A stretch of 64,000 nt of DNA from Pseudomonas sp. BCA17 (GCF_004519405.1 NZ_SGWI01000010.1:148682-212681); one strand, 5' to 3'. Numbered from the stretch's first letter, positions 45,677-53,857 are shown. Notes: a model not told the origin generated them from the sequence alone. Numbers and translations are program-made.

Positions 45677-46915
45677 TTGCTTGACCCCACAACGCAACGC
45701 AGTAAGTGGCCCGCATCTGTGAGGGCGCTGGCGCATCGCAATTTTCAAATCTATTTTGCAGGACAAGCCGTTTCCACCCTGGGGAAATGGGTTCAACAAG
45801 TCGCGTTGTCGTGGTTGACCTACCACCTGACAGGGTCGGCAGTACTGCTCGGCACCATTACCTTCCTGACCTTGGTGCCACAGCTTCTGATTGGGCCTCT
45901 GGCAGGTGCCTGGACCGATAGGCACGACAAGCGTCGTCTGCTGATTATCGTGCAGACCATCCTTGCTCTGCAGTCCCTGGTACTGGCGATTCTTGCGTAC
46001 GGGCTATGGATGAACGGCCTGACCCTTGCGCTCATGGCATTGCTGCTCGGAGTGCTCAATGCTGTGGAGACTCCGCTTCGTCAGGCGTTAATCGGAAGCT
46101 TTGTTCCTGACCCTGCCGACCTGCCAAACGCACTCGTACTCAACGCAATGTTAATCAATGCGGCTCGCTTTGTTGGGCCACCCTTGGCTGGAGCCCTGAT
46201 AGCTTTCGCAGGGGAGGCGGGCTGTTTTTTACTGACCGCCCTAGCGTTTCTGTGTCTGTTGATAGGGCTTATGAAAGTGCGCACGACGCCAAGCCCAAGA
46301 GCCAGTGGCTCAACAGGTGAAGTGTTTCGTGAAGGGTTGCGTTATCTCTGGAGGACCCTTGAAGTCCGCCGGTTGATGGTCAGTGTCGTGATCATCAACC
46401 TGCTCGCGTCGTGCTACACCGCGTTGCTCCCCATTTTAGCCAAGTCAGTTTATGAGGGGGATGCTCGCACGCTTGGGTGGTTGTGGGGCGCTGCAGGTGC
46501 CGGCGCGTTCCTGGCGACCATCGTGTTAGCTGTAAGCGGTTCAGCGTCGAGACTGCAGCATTTCATATTGGCTGGAGCTGCGTTATGCGCAATGGGTTTG
46601 TTTGGGCTGTCCATGCCTGCCCATGTGCTCTTGGCATTACTGTGTTTAGCAATGCTCGGGTTTGGAATCACCATCAGTAACGTGAGCAGTAATATGCAAT
46701 TGCAGAGTGGCGCGCCTGGTGCGCTTCGAGGACGAGTTGTAGCTTTTTACATCGCCTTGCGTTTCGGTTTCGAGGCTATTGGGGGGCTGTTTGCGGGGGT
46801 GATTGCGGCCCAACTCGGTGCGCCTTTGACGCTTGGGATAGCGGGTGGACTGTTGCTGGTGATCGTTGTTGTACGTGAAATCTCCAATCGTTATGAAGTG
46901 AGTCCTAGGAGATAG
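45677..46915 (+). CDS. MFS transporter, MFS_3/EntS-like
   Basis: The start is judged to be TTG at 45677, because AGGAG lies seven bases upstream; an ATG at 45672 is out of frame and another TTG at 45656 has no ribosome binding site. The product is 412 residues with about twelve membrane segments. The pattern NFQIYFAGQAVSTLGKWVQQ and DRHDKRRLL is typical of the EntS-like exporter group. It may export a product or intermediate of the neighbouring catabolic genes; the substrate is unknown. Confidence 0.82.
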   Translation: MLDPTTQRSKWPASVRALAHRNFQIYFAGQAVSTLGKWVQQVALSWLTYHLTGSAVLLGTITFLTLVPQLLIGPLAGAWTDRHDKRRLLIIVQTILALQSLVLAILAYGLWMNGLTLALMALLLGVLNAVETPLRQALIGSFVPDPADLPNALVLNAMLINAARFVGPPLAGALIAFAGEAGCFLLTALAFLCLLIGLMKVRTTPSPRASGSTGEVFREGLRYLWRTLEVRRLMVSVVIINLLASCYTALLPILAKSVYEGDARTLGWLWGAAGAGAFLATIVLAVSGSASRLQHFILAGAALCAMGLFGLSMPAHVLLALLCLAMLGFGITISNVSSNMQLQSGAPGALRGRVVAFYIALRFGFEAIGGLFAGVIAAQLGAPLTLGIAGGLLLVIVVVREISNRYEVSPRR

Positions 46916-46975
46916 TCTGGAATAACCGAGCATTTTCCGGCCTGAGAGCCGTCAGTACGTGTCGAAAACACAACC

Positions 46976-47058
46976 GTGCGGCCAACTCACCTTCCTGACC
47001 TTGACGCAAAAACGGTGAGTGAAATCGAACAGTTGTTGCCGCATAGGTGGAGTCAGGA
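46976..47058 (+). pseudogene. IS66-type transposase C-terminal remnant (left copy)
   Basis: The frame reads HLPDLDAKTVSEIEQLLPHRW, which resembles the last residues of IS66-family TnpC (pattern LP...IxxLLPhrW). Nothing upstream continues the transposase, and the frame then runs into non-IS sequence. The rest of the 371-bp gap between the MFS and AraC genes holds no other recognisable feature apart from the short repeat at 47265. Confidence 0.5.
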
Positions 47059-47264
47059 TCATCAACATATTCTGACTTTGGACGCTGCACAAAGGGCCCG
47101 CACTTGCTTCAAATGGCACCGGTCATGCATCGAACATGAAAATTTCTCGAAAGGTAGGGTTCCAGACTTCATTCCTCTAGACTGGGGGCCGACAGAAGTA
47201 GCTTTCGCTCTTACAGATAGGTAGCCAGGATCCTGATTAGTGCAGATCTGCACGCTCTGAGAAC

Positions 47265-47292
47265 GTGGAGTATATGTGGAGTATATGTGGAG
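47265..47292 (+). repeat. 11-bp tandem repeat over the AraC-type start
   Basis: GTGGAGTATAT occurs twice in tandem (47265-47275, 47276-47286), followed by GTGGAG of a third copy. Each unit contains a GGAG ribosome binding site and is followed by a GTG, but only the last GTG (47287) is in frame with the regulator. Confidence 0.7.
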
Positions 47293-48333
47293 AACGCCTC
47301 TTATAGCTTCAGCACCCAACCCTACCCACCCAGACAGCGTTTTGAAGTCTGGCGTGAAGAGGTTAATGCAATCTTTGACGTGAAGATTGGCGACCCTGAA
47401 TCAACAGCGTTCAATTACCGGCTGACCACCTGTTACCTGGGCTCGCTGTTGATGGGGTGCGGCGTATGGGAAGGCACCGAAAAACCCGTGCATTATGATG
47501 TCAAACGGTCAGCTCAGAGGGTCCGCCGCGACGGGCTCGACCATTACTATATCTGCCTGGGCCTGTCTCATTCGATCAACGGCTCGGCCGGTCAGGCACC
47601 GTTGGTGGCAAGTGATTCGCAGATTTATGTGTTGGACCTTGCTCGGCAACTGGATTGCATTATCACGGCAGGCGATACGATTATCCTGACGGTTCCTCGG
47701 GACTTGCTGGCAGCTCAAATAGGTAACAAGGACATTCATGGGCTGGTATTGAGGGGCGGTTTGAGCGACCTGCTTGCCGATCACATGCGCGCGCTACGAG
47801 CGCGGTCAGCCAGTTTTAAAAGTGATGAAATACCCTATATACAACAAGCGACTCTGGCCATGGTCGCGGCCGCGATAACACCCTCCATTCCAAACCTCAA
47901 AAGCGCTGAAACCGAAATTGATCGCACACTGTTAAACCGCGCCCGAAAACTGATCGAACGGCATCTTCAGAACCCCGATCTGACGCCAACATTCATATGC
48001 CGGCACATAGGGATTTCAAGGGCTGGACTCTATCGTTTATTCGAGCAAGAGTCGGGTGTTGCGGCTTACATACAACGACGCCGGTTAGACAAGATAAGGG
48101 CCATTCTCCAGGGCGATAGTAGCGTTCAGCATCGAACCTCGGGGCTGGCCTTTCAATTCGGGTTCAAAAGCGAGTCACATTTCAGTCGCACGTTCAAGAA
48201 GGCTTTCGGTTATTCGCCAAAAGAGGCGCGTGACTACCTCATTGCATCTCACCCCTTAGACTCCGCAGGCCAGGCCTCTGTGCACACCGGTTTTTCACTT
48301 CGGACCATGCTTGATCAAATGACGCCAGGTTGA
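47287..48333 (+). CDS. AraC-family transcriptional regulator
   Basis: The product is 348 residues with a GTG start; GGAG lies five bases upstream. The N-terminal domain (RFEVWREEVNAIFDVKIG) is of the AraC-binding-like type. The C-terminal double helix-turn-helix (about 215-325) includes ICRHIGISRAGLYRLFEQ and FGFKSESHFSRTFKKAFGYSP. Residues after 325 form an extra tail. No target genes are evident; the following genes encode small lipoproteins. It sits between two IS66 remnants, so it may be cargo of a vanished element. Confidence 0.9.
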   Translation: MENASYSFSTQPYPPRQRFEVWREEVNAIFDVKIGDPESTAFNYRLTTCYLGSLLMGCGVWEGTEKPVHYDVKRSAQRVRRDGLDHYYICLGLSHSINGSAGQAPLVASDSQIYVLDLARQLDCIITAGDTIILTVPRDLLAAQIGNKDIHGLVLRGGLSDLLADHMRALRARSASFKSDEIPYIQQATLAMVAAAITPSIPNLKSAETEIDRTLLNRARKLIERHLQNPDLTPTFICRHIGISRAGLYRLFEQESGVAAYIQRRRLDKIRAILQGDSSVQHRTSGLAFQFGFKSESHFSRTFKKAFGYSPKEARDYLIASHPLDSAGQASVHTGFSLRTMLDQMTPG

Positions 48334-48533
48334 GACGGACAGGCAAGGAATTGGTACACAGGGGCAAGGAATTTTTCTCGTTTTTTTTTGTTACGTTTTA
48401 TAGTTAACGCTCTTTCGGTTCGCCGGATTGATGAGCGGTGTTAACTATTACTCCATCACCATTCAGGCGAGCTGGGTTGTGGTTTTAAAATCAATAAACT
48501 ACTCGGTTTTCAGTCAACAAAGGGATGCGTGAT

Positions 48534-48857
48534 ATGTCGCTGATTAAGTTGTATGTAATGGCAGCCACACTTGTGCTTTTGAGTGGCTGCAATGCGCTCG
48601 CCAGTAAGACGAATATGTTGAGTGACGATGACGTAAAATCTCAAAGCGCTGGTGCGTTGGGTTATGCTCCCACAGACTTGACTGTTATCAACCGGCGAAC
48701 GCAAGGCACCAATACCTATGTACTGCTGAAAACCAATGATAATAAGCAGTTCAACTGCATTATCAACGGAGGCAATATCTTGACGTTCGGTATGTCCAAC
48801 CCGCCGTCCTGCGCGCCAAAAGGTCAGCCGATAAAGAGCGCACCGTTTGGAGGATAA
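48534..48857 (+). CDS. small putative lipoprotein
   Basis: The chosen ATG at 48534 has AGGG nine bases upstream; the ATG at 48525 would leave no spacing. The product is 107 residues. A signal peptide with lipobox LLSGC predicts lipidation. The mature part is polar, with a possible disulfide pair (FNCIINGG and PSCAP). The family is not recognised. It is followed 57 bp later by a second lipoprotein gene on the same strand. Confidence 0.72.
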   Translation: MSLIKLYVMAATLVLLSGCNALASKTNMLSDDDVKSQSAGALGYAPTDLTVINRRTQGTNTYVLLKTNDNKQFNCIINGGNILTFGMSNPPSCAPKGQPIKSAPFGG

Positions 48858-48914
48858 GACTGCGTGCTCAACAACATTCATGCTTATCAATTCTTACGGC
48901 CGGGAAGGTTCAGT

Positions 48915-49328
48915 ATGGCTGAACACAAATTTAAGTATTTGATATTATTAATTTTTTCAGTGCTGGTATCCGGATGTGAAGTGCTGGCAAATGCTGTGCC
49001 CACCATTCCGGACGTTATAAATAAGAATAAGTTTGAAGGGGCTGATATACAGTTGGCCTATGCTCAATATGGGAAGCCCGGCCAAGTGGTGAAGAATGCT
49101 GGCGGCGGGTCTGTTGCGAGATGGTTTTATGAAAGCCAATATTCCTTGTCGGACACGGCAAATACCGTCAGCGCAGGCCCTGGCGGTGGCGTGATGCTGA
49201 CACCTACAACCAGCACAAAATACTATGATAAAAAATGTACTTTAGAAATTACATTTAATGCGCAAAATATAGTCACTGACTATAAGACCATTAAAAACTC
49301 TCCCGGAAGCTGTAATAAGTGGTTCTAA
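48915..49328 (+). CDS. small putative lipoprotein
   Basis: The start is ATG 48915, with GAAGG six bases upstream; a GTG at 48864 would add 17 residues that spoil the signal peptide. The product is 137 residues. A hydrophobic segment YLILLIFSVLVSGC ends in a lipobox. The mature part has YAQYGKPGQVV, a Gly-rich stretch, and two cysteines (KKCTLEI, SCNKWF) that could pair. This layout is vaguely like SmpA/BamE-type small lipoproteins, but not enough to assign. The gene looks AT-richer than its surroundings. Confidence 0.7.
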   Translation: MAEHKFKYLILLIFSVLVSGCEVLANAVPTIPDVINKNKFEGADIQLAYAQYGKPGQVVKNAGGGSVARWFYESQYSLSDTANTVSAGPGGGVMLTPTTSTKYYDKKCTLEITFNAQNIVTDYKTIKNSPGSCNKWF

Positions 49329-49518
49329 TTTAGGGTGGTGTGGTCCCGAGAAGCACGCCAAAGCAAGATAGTTCGATCCATCGCGCCATCCCGCGTCAGC
49401 TAACAGCTGGTACAACCTGCACGGAGCACGTTGTTTTGAATTACATGAATAACTAGACGAGCCCCCTCTGTCGTAGGGCTGCTTTTCGCTGGGCGAAGAT
49501 TGGGAATGGAGAAATCAC

Positions 49519-49893
49519 ATGAGCACCACAAGGAAATTCATATTGGTTTTGTCTGCGTTGAGCCTGTTGGGTGGATGCGCCGTAAACCATTCTGACACGC
49601 TTGCTCGCAAACCCATGAGTACACTTGAGCAGGATCAGCAATTGGTCGCTATGGGGATTCTGCCGCCGTCTGTTTTGGAGATCGATGCGGAATTGGAAAA
49701 GGTTCCGCCTAACAGCCCCAGGGCCCTGCAACTGCTCAAACAAAAGCTTGCGGTGACTCAGCAGCAGCAGAACAGACTTCAAGCAGAAGACGCCCAGCGC
49801 CCACCCGTTAGCGTACCTTCGCAACCGCAAGAGCAAGAGCAGCGTATGTGTTCTGTGAATAATGGGTCCGCAATATATTTAGTACCTTGCTAA
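49519..49893 (+). CDS. small putative lipoprotein, Gln-rich C-terminal half
   Basis: The product is 124 residues. The signal peptide ends in lipobox LLGGC. The central part (EIDAELEKVPPNSPRALQL to about residue 95) is predicted helical and rich in Gln, possibly a short coiled coil. Two cysteines lie near the C-terminus (RMCSV, LVPC). GGAG about ten bases upstream could be the ribosome binding site. It is the third lipoprotein gene in a row on the + strand; the family is not recognised. Confidence 0.68.
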   Translation: MSTTRKFILVLSALSLLGGCAVNHSDTLARKPMSTLEQDQQLVAMGILPPSVLEIDAELEKVPPNSPRALQLLKQKLAVTQQQQNRLQAEDAQRPPVSVPSQPQEQEQRMCSVNNGSAIYLVPC

Positions 49894-50016
49894 AAGCAGT
49901 TCTGTACAAAATTTCGGCTTGCGCGAGGAGCAGACGTTTATCTTGTAGCCGTCCTTTCACATCCCTTTCACAGTCGGGCGCCTATTGTCATTCCAGCTCC
50001 TGATGAACATCCCTTT

Positions 50017-50047
50017 AAGCCCGCTCTCCCCATCGCGGGCTTTTCTT
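50017..50047 (+). terminator. rho-independent terminator after the lipoprotein genes
   Basis: AAGCCCGC and GCGGGCTT form an 8-bp stem around a 10-nt loop, followed by TTTCTTT. It lies 124 bp after the third lipoprotein stop; nothing else is seen in the 269-bp gap. Confidence 0.75.
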
Positions 50048-50162
50048 TGTCTGCAATTTGAGCGCATAAAACCAGGCCAATGCTGAGCGGCTCGTATCTG
50101 CACCGGCACTTTCTGAGCCGAAGCATGTCAATCGTGCATCACTGCCACGTTGGTACGTCATC

Positions 50163-50408
50163 ATGCACAGTTGGAAAAAAATATCGCTGACTGAGGGTCT
50201 GGAACGGAGTCTGCCCGGGCACCAGGTTGATTGCGTTCTGATCAATGGCTGGACGGCTACCGTTTTTGTCCGGCAGCCCGAACATGAATCACTGTTTTGC
50301 ACGACGGGGATCGACCTGGCCAAGCTTGCAGACAGCTCGAGCGTTCAGCAGCTTGCTGACGAGATAACGTTTGAGGTTGATATGGCCAAGGACAGGAGTG
50401 CTGGCTAG
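50163..50408 (+). CDS. hypothetical protein
   Basis: The 81-codon ORF has a plausible composition (LERSLPGHQVDCVLINGW, TTGIDLAKLADSS) but no recognised domain, signal or membrane segment. There is no strong ribosome binding site. It ends exactly where the IS66-type remnant frame begins, so it may be truncated or part of element debris. Confidence 0.4.
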   Translation: MHSWKKISLTEGLERSLPGHQVDCVLINGWTATVFVRQPEHESLFCTTGIDLAKLADSSSVQQLADEITFEVDMAKDRSAG

Positions 50409-50504
50409 CTGTATGCGTATCTGAAGAGTGTCCTCACGCGATTGCCGACGCAACGGGCAAGTGAAATCGATCGGTTACTGTTGCATAAGGGGGCAACTGT
50501 CTAA
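50409..50504 (+). pseudogene. IS66-type transposase C-terminal remnant (right copy)
   Basis: In the same frame as the preceding ORF, after its stop, the sequence encodes LYAYLKSVLTRLPTQRASEI and then DRLLLHKGATV before TAA. This is the C-terminal signature of IS66-family TnpC proteins. No catalytic core is present. It has the same orientation as the remnant at 46976 but is a different, more complete copy. Confidence 0.6.
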
Positions 50505-50566
50505 CTACACAAGGCATGTCGTCATACACTCACTGCACTGGCTCGACTTCTTCACCAAAGGCGCCC

Positions 50567-51085
50567 ATGTCCGCAACTATTCGCTTCGCTGTACCGCAAG
50601 ATGCAGAACTCCTGCCGGCCATTGAAACCTCTGCTGCGCAGGCATTCCGCGCGATTGATAACTTGAGTTGGGTGGCGGATTCGCCCCCCATGGCCGTTGA
50701 GCGACACCGTCAACTCATCGCTCTATCAACCTGCTGGGTTGCCCTTGATACCGAAAATCAGCCGCAAGGATTTCTCAGCGCGGAGCGCCACGGTGACGAT
50801 CTTCACATCCTTGAATTGTCGGTGAGGCAATCGATGCAAGGACAAGGTCTGGGGTTGAGTCTGGTTGAGGCTGCCAAGGATTATGCACGTTCAAAACGAC
50901 TGCGTTTCGTAACGCTTACCACGTTCAAAAACGTTCCTTGGAATGCCCCGTTTTACTCGCGGATAGGATTCAAGGCTGACACCCGCGCGGATCTGGATCA
51001 AAGGTTGGCGGCGATTCTAAACGAGGAGTACACACACGGATTCGCTCCGGGGGATCGATGCGCAATGATATGGCCGGTGACTTGA
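50567..51085 (+). CDS. GNAT family N-acetyltransferase
   Basis: The ATG at 50567 (AAAGG six bases before it) gives 172 residues; the frame is open for 17 more codons upstream, but these are not family-like. The acetyl-CoA site is ELSVRQSMQGQGLGLSLVEA (the R/Q-x-x-G-x-G/A block), followed by FVTLTTFKNVPWNAPFYSRIGF, typical of Pseudomonas GNAT proteins acting on small molecules. The substrate is unknown. It lies just right of the second IS66 remnant. Confidence 0.87.
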   Translation: MSATIRFAVPQDAELLPAIETSAAQAFRAIDNLSWVADSPPMAVERHRQLIALSTCWVALDTENQPQGFLSAERHGDDLHILELSVRQSMQGQGLGLSLVEAAKDYARSKRLRFVTLTTFKNVPWNAPFYSRIGFKADTRADLDQRLAAILNEEYTHGFAPGDRCAMIWPVT

Positions 51086-51229
51086 ATAAATAACTTTCAG
51101 GCATCCACGTCGATAGCAACGCGTTGAACGAAATCGGCTACCCCGGAAACCGGAGTGCGCGCCGTTCCCTTCCGCAGGGCTGGGCCTTGCCCAGCCTGAA
51201 TCGAAGGGCCGGCCAGGCCAACGATGGTC
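51086..51229. other. gap between the GNAT gene and the lipopeptide locus
   Basis: This short stretch has no ORF. A perfect 8-bp hairpin (GGCTGGGC-CTT-GCCCAGCC, 51178-51196) lacks a T-tract on either strand, so it is not called as a terminator. Confidence 0.5.
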
Positions 51230-51436
51230 TCATTCTCTCGTCACCTTCAACGGCGCGTCCGCCAACCTCAGGTTGGCGGCGATGTAAAACCCCAGGACCG
51301 TGCGTTTCTTCTCTTCATATTCACAGGGCACCAGCGCGGTATTGGGCAAGTGCGCGCTGTCCTGTGCCGGTTTGACCAGCATTCTCTTTCCCCCCGAGCG
51401 CAGGCGCACATATTGCCCGGGCTCGAAGGTGCTCAT
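51230..51436 (-). CDS. small DUF2158-like protein coupled to the outer-membrane factor gene
   Basis: The product is 68 residues from ATG 51436. The start overlaps the stop of the upstream efflux gene as ATGA, which suggests translational coupling. The N-terminus (FEPGQYVRLRSGGKRMLV) resembles the DUF2158/YodC barrel motif (GDxVxLKSGGPxMTV), followed by VPCEYEEKKR. An extended frame to 51478 exists but lies wholly inside the efflux gene. Its role is unknown; the coupling ties its expression to the efflux factor. Confidence 0.6.
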   Translation of the reverse strand: MSTFEPGQYVRLRSGGKRMLVKPAQDSAHLPNTALVPCEYEEKKRTVLGFYIAANLRLADAPLKVTRE

Positions 51437-52872
51437 GGGCGCGTCTCGGCAACCGCCAGGCGTGTAGGTTCCCCCCATGCGCCGCCCAAGGCGGTGTAGA
51501 GGTTGACCTCGGCAATCAATTGCGCCAACCGATCAGTGATCAGCGTCTGTTGCGAGGAGAACAACGAGCGTTGTGCATCGAGGAAGACCAGGTTGCTGTC
51601 CACCCCGATGTGATAGCGACGTTGGGCGAGGTCGTAATAGAGCTGATTCGCCTGCACCAGGTCGCGTTGTGCATTCAGCTGGTCGTCATAGGTCTGGCGT
51701 GCCGCCAGGCCATCGGACACTTCCTGGAAGGCCGTCTGGATGGCTTTTTCATACCGAGCGACGCCGATGTCTTTCTGCAGCTTGGAGTAGTCGAGGCTCG
51801 CGCGCAGGCTGCCGGCGTTGAAGATCGGCAGGTTGATCTGGGGCTGGAACGTCCAGCTGCCCGAGCCGCCTTTGAACAGGCTGGACAGTTGGGAGCTGGA
51901 CGCGCCGGCATTCGCCGTCAGGCTGACGCTGGGGAAGAATGCGGCACGGGCAGCGCCGATATTGGCGTTGGCGGCTTTGAGCTGGTACTCGGCCTGCAGG
52001 ATGTCGGGTCGGCGCTGCAGCAGGTCGGACGGCAGGCCGGAAGGCATCTGGGCGATCAAGTCGCTGGCCAACGGCCGAGCCGGCAAGGATTCCGGCAGTG
52101 CGCCGCCGATCAACAGCGTCAGGCTGTTGCGGTCCTGTGCCACTTGGCGCTCGTAGCGGGCGAGGTTGGCGCGGGCGTTCTCGACACTGGTGCGTGCCTG
52201 TGCCGCGTCCAGTGAAGACGCGGCCCCCACCGCCAGGCTGCGCGTGGTCAGGCGCAGGCTTTCCTCGTAGGAGGCCAGGGTCTGGCGCGTCAGCACCAGT
52301 AACTCCTGGTCGGCGCGCCAGGTCAGGTAGGCATTGGCGACGCTGGCCACTAGGCTCAGTTCTGCGCTGCGGCGCGCTTGCTCGGTGGCCAGGTAAGCCT
52401 GCATCGCCTGCTCGCTGAGGCTGCGCACGCGACCAAAGAAATCCAGTTCATACGCACTGATCCCCAGCGTCGCCGAATAGGTGGAGGTGATCGTCGGCTT
52501 GCCGGTCTGGGTCATGTTCGCCGGGACACGCTGGCGAGTGCCGCCGACGCCCGCGGAGACCGCCGGGAACAGGTCGGCACGCTGGATCTGGTACTGCGCG
52601 CGGTAGGCCTCGACATTCAGGGCGGCCACACGCAGGTCGCGGTTCTGGGTCAGGGCGGTCTGAATCAGTTGCTGCAAGGCCGGGTCGTGAAACAGGGTGC
52701 GCCACCCCTGGCCGGCCGCGTCTTCGCTGACCGTTCCAGCGGCAGCGGCATACGCCGGGCCTTGTGGGTACTGTGTCGCCACCGGTGCCGCGGGTTGCTG
52801 GTAATCGGGGATGAGCGAGCATCCGCCCAGCGCCACTGCAACCGTCACCAGAGAGAAAGCAAACTTGTTCAT
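51433..52872 (-). CDS. NodT-family outer-membrane efflux lipoprotein (TolC-like)
   Basis: The product is 479 residues. The signal peptide ends in a lipobox (ALGGC), followed by SLIPDYQQPA, as in RND-type outer-membrane factors. Two OEP repeats are visible; the second starts near DLLQRRPDILQAEYQLKAAN. The helical barrel forms a periplasmic tunnel and outer-membrane channel. No membrane-fusion or RND pump gene is next to it in this window. In syringomycin/syringopeptin-type loci such a factor sits beside the exporter and synthetase genes, so a role in lipopeptide secretion is likely but inferred. GAGG lies seven bases before the ATG. Confidence 0.9.
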   Translation of the reverse strand: MNKFAFSLVTVAVALGGCSLIPDYQQPAAPVATQYPQGPAYAAAAGTVSEDAAGQGWRTLFHDPALQQLIQTALTQNRDLRVAALNVEAYRAQYQIQRADLFPAVSAGVGGTRQRVPANMTQTGKPTITSTYSATLGISAYELDFFGRVRSLSEQAMQAYLATEQARRSAELSLVASVANAYLTWRADQELLVLTRQTLASYEESLRLTTRSLAVGAASSLDAAQARTSVENARANLARYERQVAQDRNSLTLLIGGALPESLPARPLASDLIAQMPSGLPSDLLQRRPDILQAEYQLKAANANIGAARAAFFPSVSLTANAGASSSQLSSLFKGGSGSWTFQPQINLPIFNAGSLRASLDYSKLQKDIGVARYEKAIQTAFQEVSDGLAARQTYDDQLNAQRDLVQANQLYYDLAQRRYHIGVDSNLVFLDAQRSLFSSQQTLITDRLAQLIAEVNLYTALGGAWGEPTRLAVAETRP

Positions 52873-52897
52873 GGGCCAGCCTCATTTGAAAAGGGGC

Positions 52898-52921
52898 ACG
52901 GGTTACCGCGTAGTAACCCGT
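52898..52921 (-). terminator. hairpin between the LuxR gene and the efflux gene
   Basis: ACGGGTTAC and GTAACCCGT form a 9-bp perfect stem with a 6-nt loop. Read on the minus strand it follows the LuxR stop and is trailed by CCCCTTTT, so it may act as a weak terminator or attenuator before the efflux gene. Confidence 0.45.
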
Positions 52922-52934
52922 TGCTTGAATTGCG

Positions 52935-53735
52935 CTAGGCGCCGACCATCCACTTGGTCAATCCATGTCGGCCGCTGACCCCAAGCTTTGCGGTGGCACG
53001 CTTGAGGTAGGTTTCAATAGAGCTATTTTTCAGCTGCAGCGTTTCTGCTATTTCCGGCACTGTTCTGCCGTTGAGTAAGCCCAGGCAAACTTCCTGTTCG
53101 CGGGTCGATAAGGTGATGTCGCACAGCGCCAGGCGCTTTTCAAATTCGCGATGAATGTGCGTCGGCTCCTGATTGGTGACCAGGGTCGCCATCCAACTGC
53201 CCATTTTTCGCAACGTACTCTGACGACTGAACTGGGCATAACTTTCAATCAGCGGTAGCAAGGCTTCGGAGAGATTCTTGAGCAGCGACAGCTCGCTCAA
53301 AGAAAAATCCTTCTGCGTGTGCGACCGATACAAGGTCACGACGCAGCGCCGGCTGCCGTCGCGCGACACCAGCGTGCACTGGTGCGCCGCACGGCGCGCG
53401 CCTTTGGTTCGCGCGTTCACACGGATCAGCAGCGAGCCCTCCATCTCCAGCACTTCCTTGAGCAACTGAGGGTTGTGGGCGGGACGGCTCGCGTTGAGCG
53501 CCGGGATGTCGGCAGGGGCGCCGGCATTGCCCAACGGTTTGATGTCGGTCAGGTGGGTGTTTGACTTATCCAGCGTCCATTCGCAGAGCGTCAACGCCGT
53601 GACCGGCAGGAGCTTGTCGATCAGCTTGAGCATGTTGAGTGCGAAGTGATCCTGGTCAGTACTGGAGATCAACTCGCCGAGTATGAAATAGAAGTGGGGG
53701 CTGTCCGCATTTCGAATACGGCTGGTCAGATCCAT
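52935..53735 (-). CDS. LuxR-type regulator of the lipopeptide locus
   Basis: The ATG at 53735 gives 266 residues; upstream in-frame codons to 53819 start only at TTG/GTG and are not supported. The C-terminal LuxR helix-turn-helix spans the last 65 residues (LSTREQEVCLGLLNGRTVPE, then SIETYLKRATAKLGVSGRHG). The N-terminal part has no autoinducer-binding or receiver signature, as in the SalA/SyrF/SyrG group that controls syringomycin-type lipopeptides. The gene is divergent from the exporter, and two syr-syp-like boxes lie between them. It is the best candidate to bind those boxes and activate exporter and synthetase. Confidence 0.88.
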   Translation of the reverse strand: MDLTSRIRNADSPHFYFILGELISSTDQDHFALNMLKLIDKLLPVTALTLCEWTLDKSNTHLTDIKPLGNAGAPADIPALNASRPAHNPQLLKEVLEMEGSLLIRVNARTKGARRAAHQCTLVSRDGSRRCVVTLYRSHTQKDFSLSELSLLKNLSEALLPLIESYAQFSRQSTLRKMGSWMATLVTNQEPTHIHREFEKRLALCDITLSTREQEVCLGLLNGRTVPEIAETLQLKNSSIETYLKRATAKLGVSGRHGLTKWMVGA

Positions 53736-53857
53736 AGTCCAATCATCCTTGATGGCGATGTTTTTATAAGTAGCGGGTGAGCGAGCCGTGCTGCCATCGT
53801 TCACTCCTGAAGGTTTCAACTCGGGTCCGTATTAGGCCCATTGATTGCGCAACGGTC

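Noticed and set aside
48525..48533. Upstream ATG for the first lipoprotein
   Set aside because: The ribosome site AGGG abuts this ATG with no spacing; ATG 48534 has proper spacing and a normal signal peptide.
51178..51196. Perfect 8-bp hairpin taken at first for a terminator
   Set aside because: There is no T-tract on either strand; it could be a chance or repetitive hairpin.
53736..53819. Longer N-terminus for the LuxR regulator
   Set aside because: The extension starts at TTG without a ribosome site and is low in family-like residues; ATG 53735 fits better.
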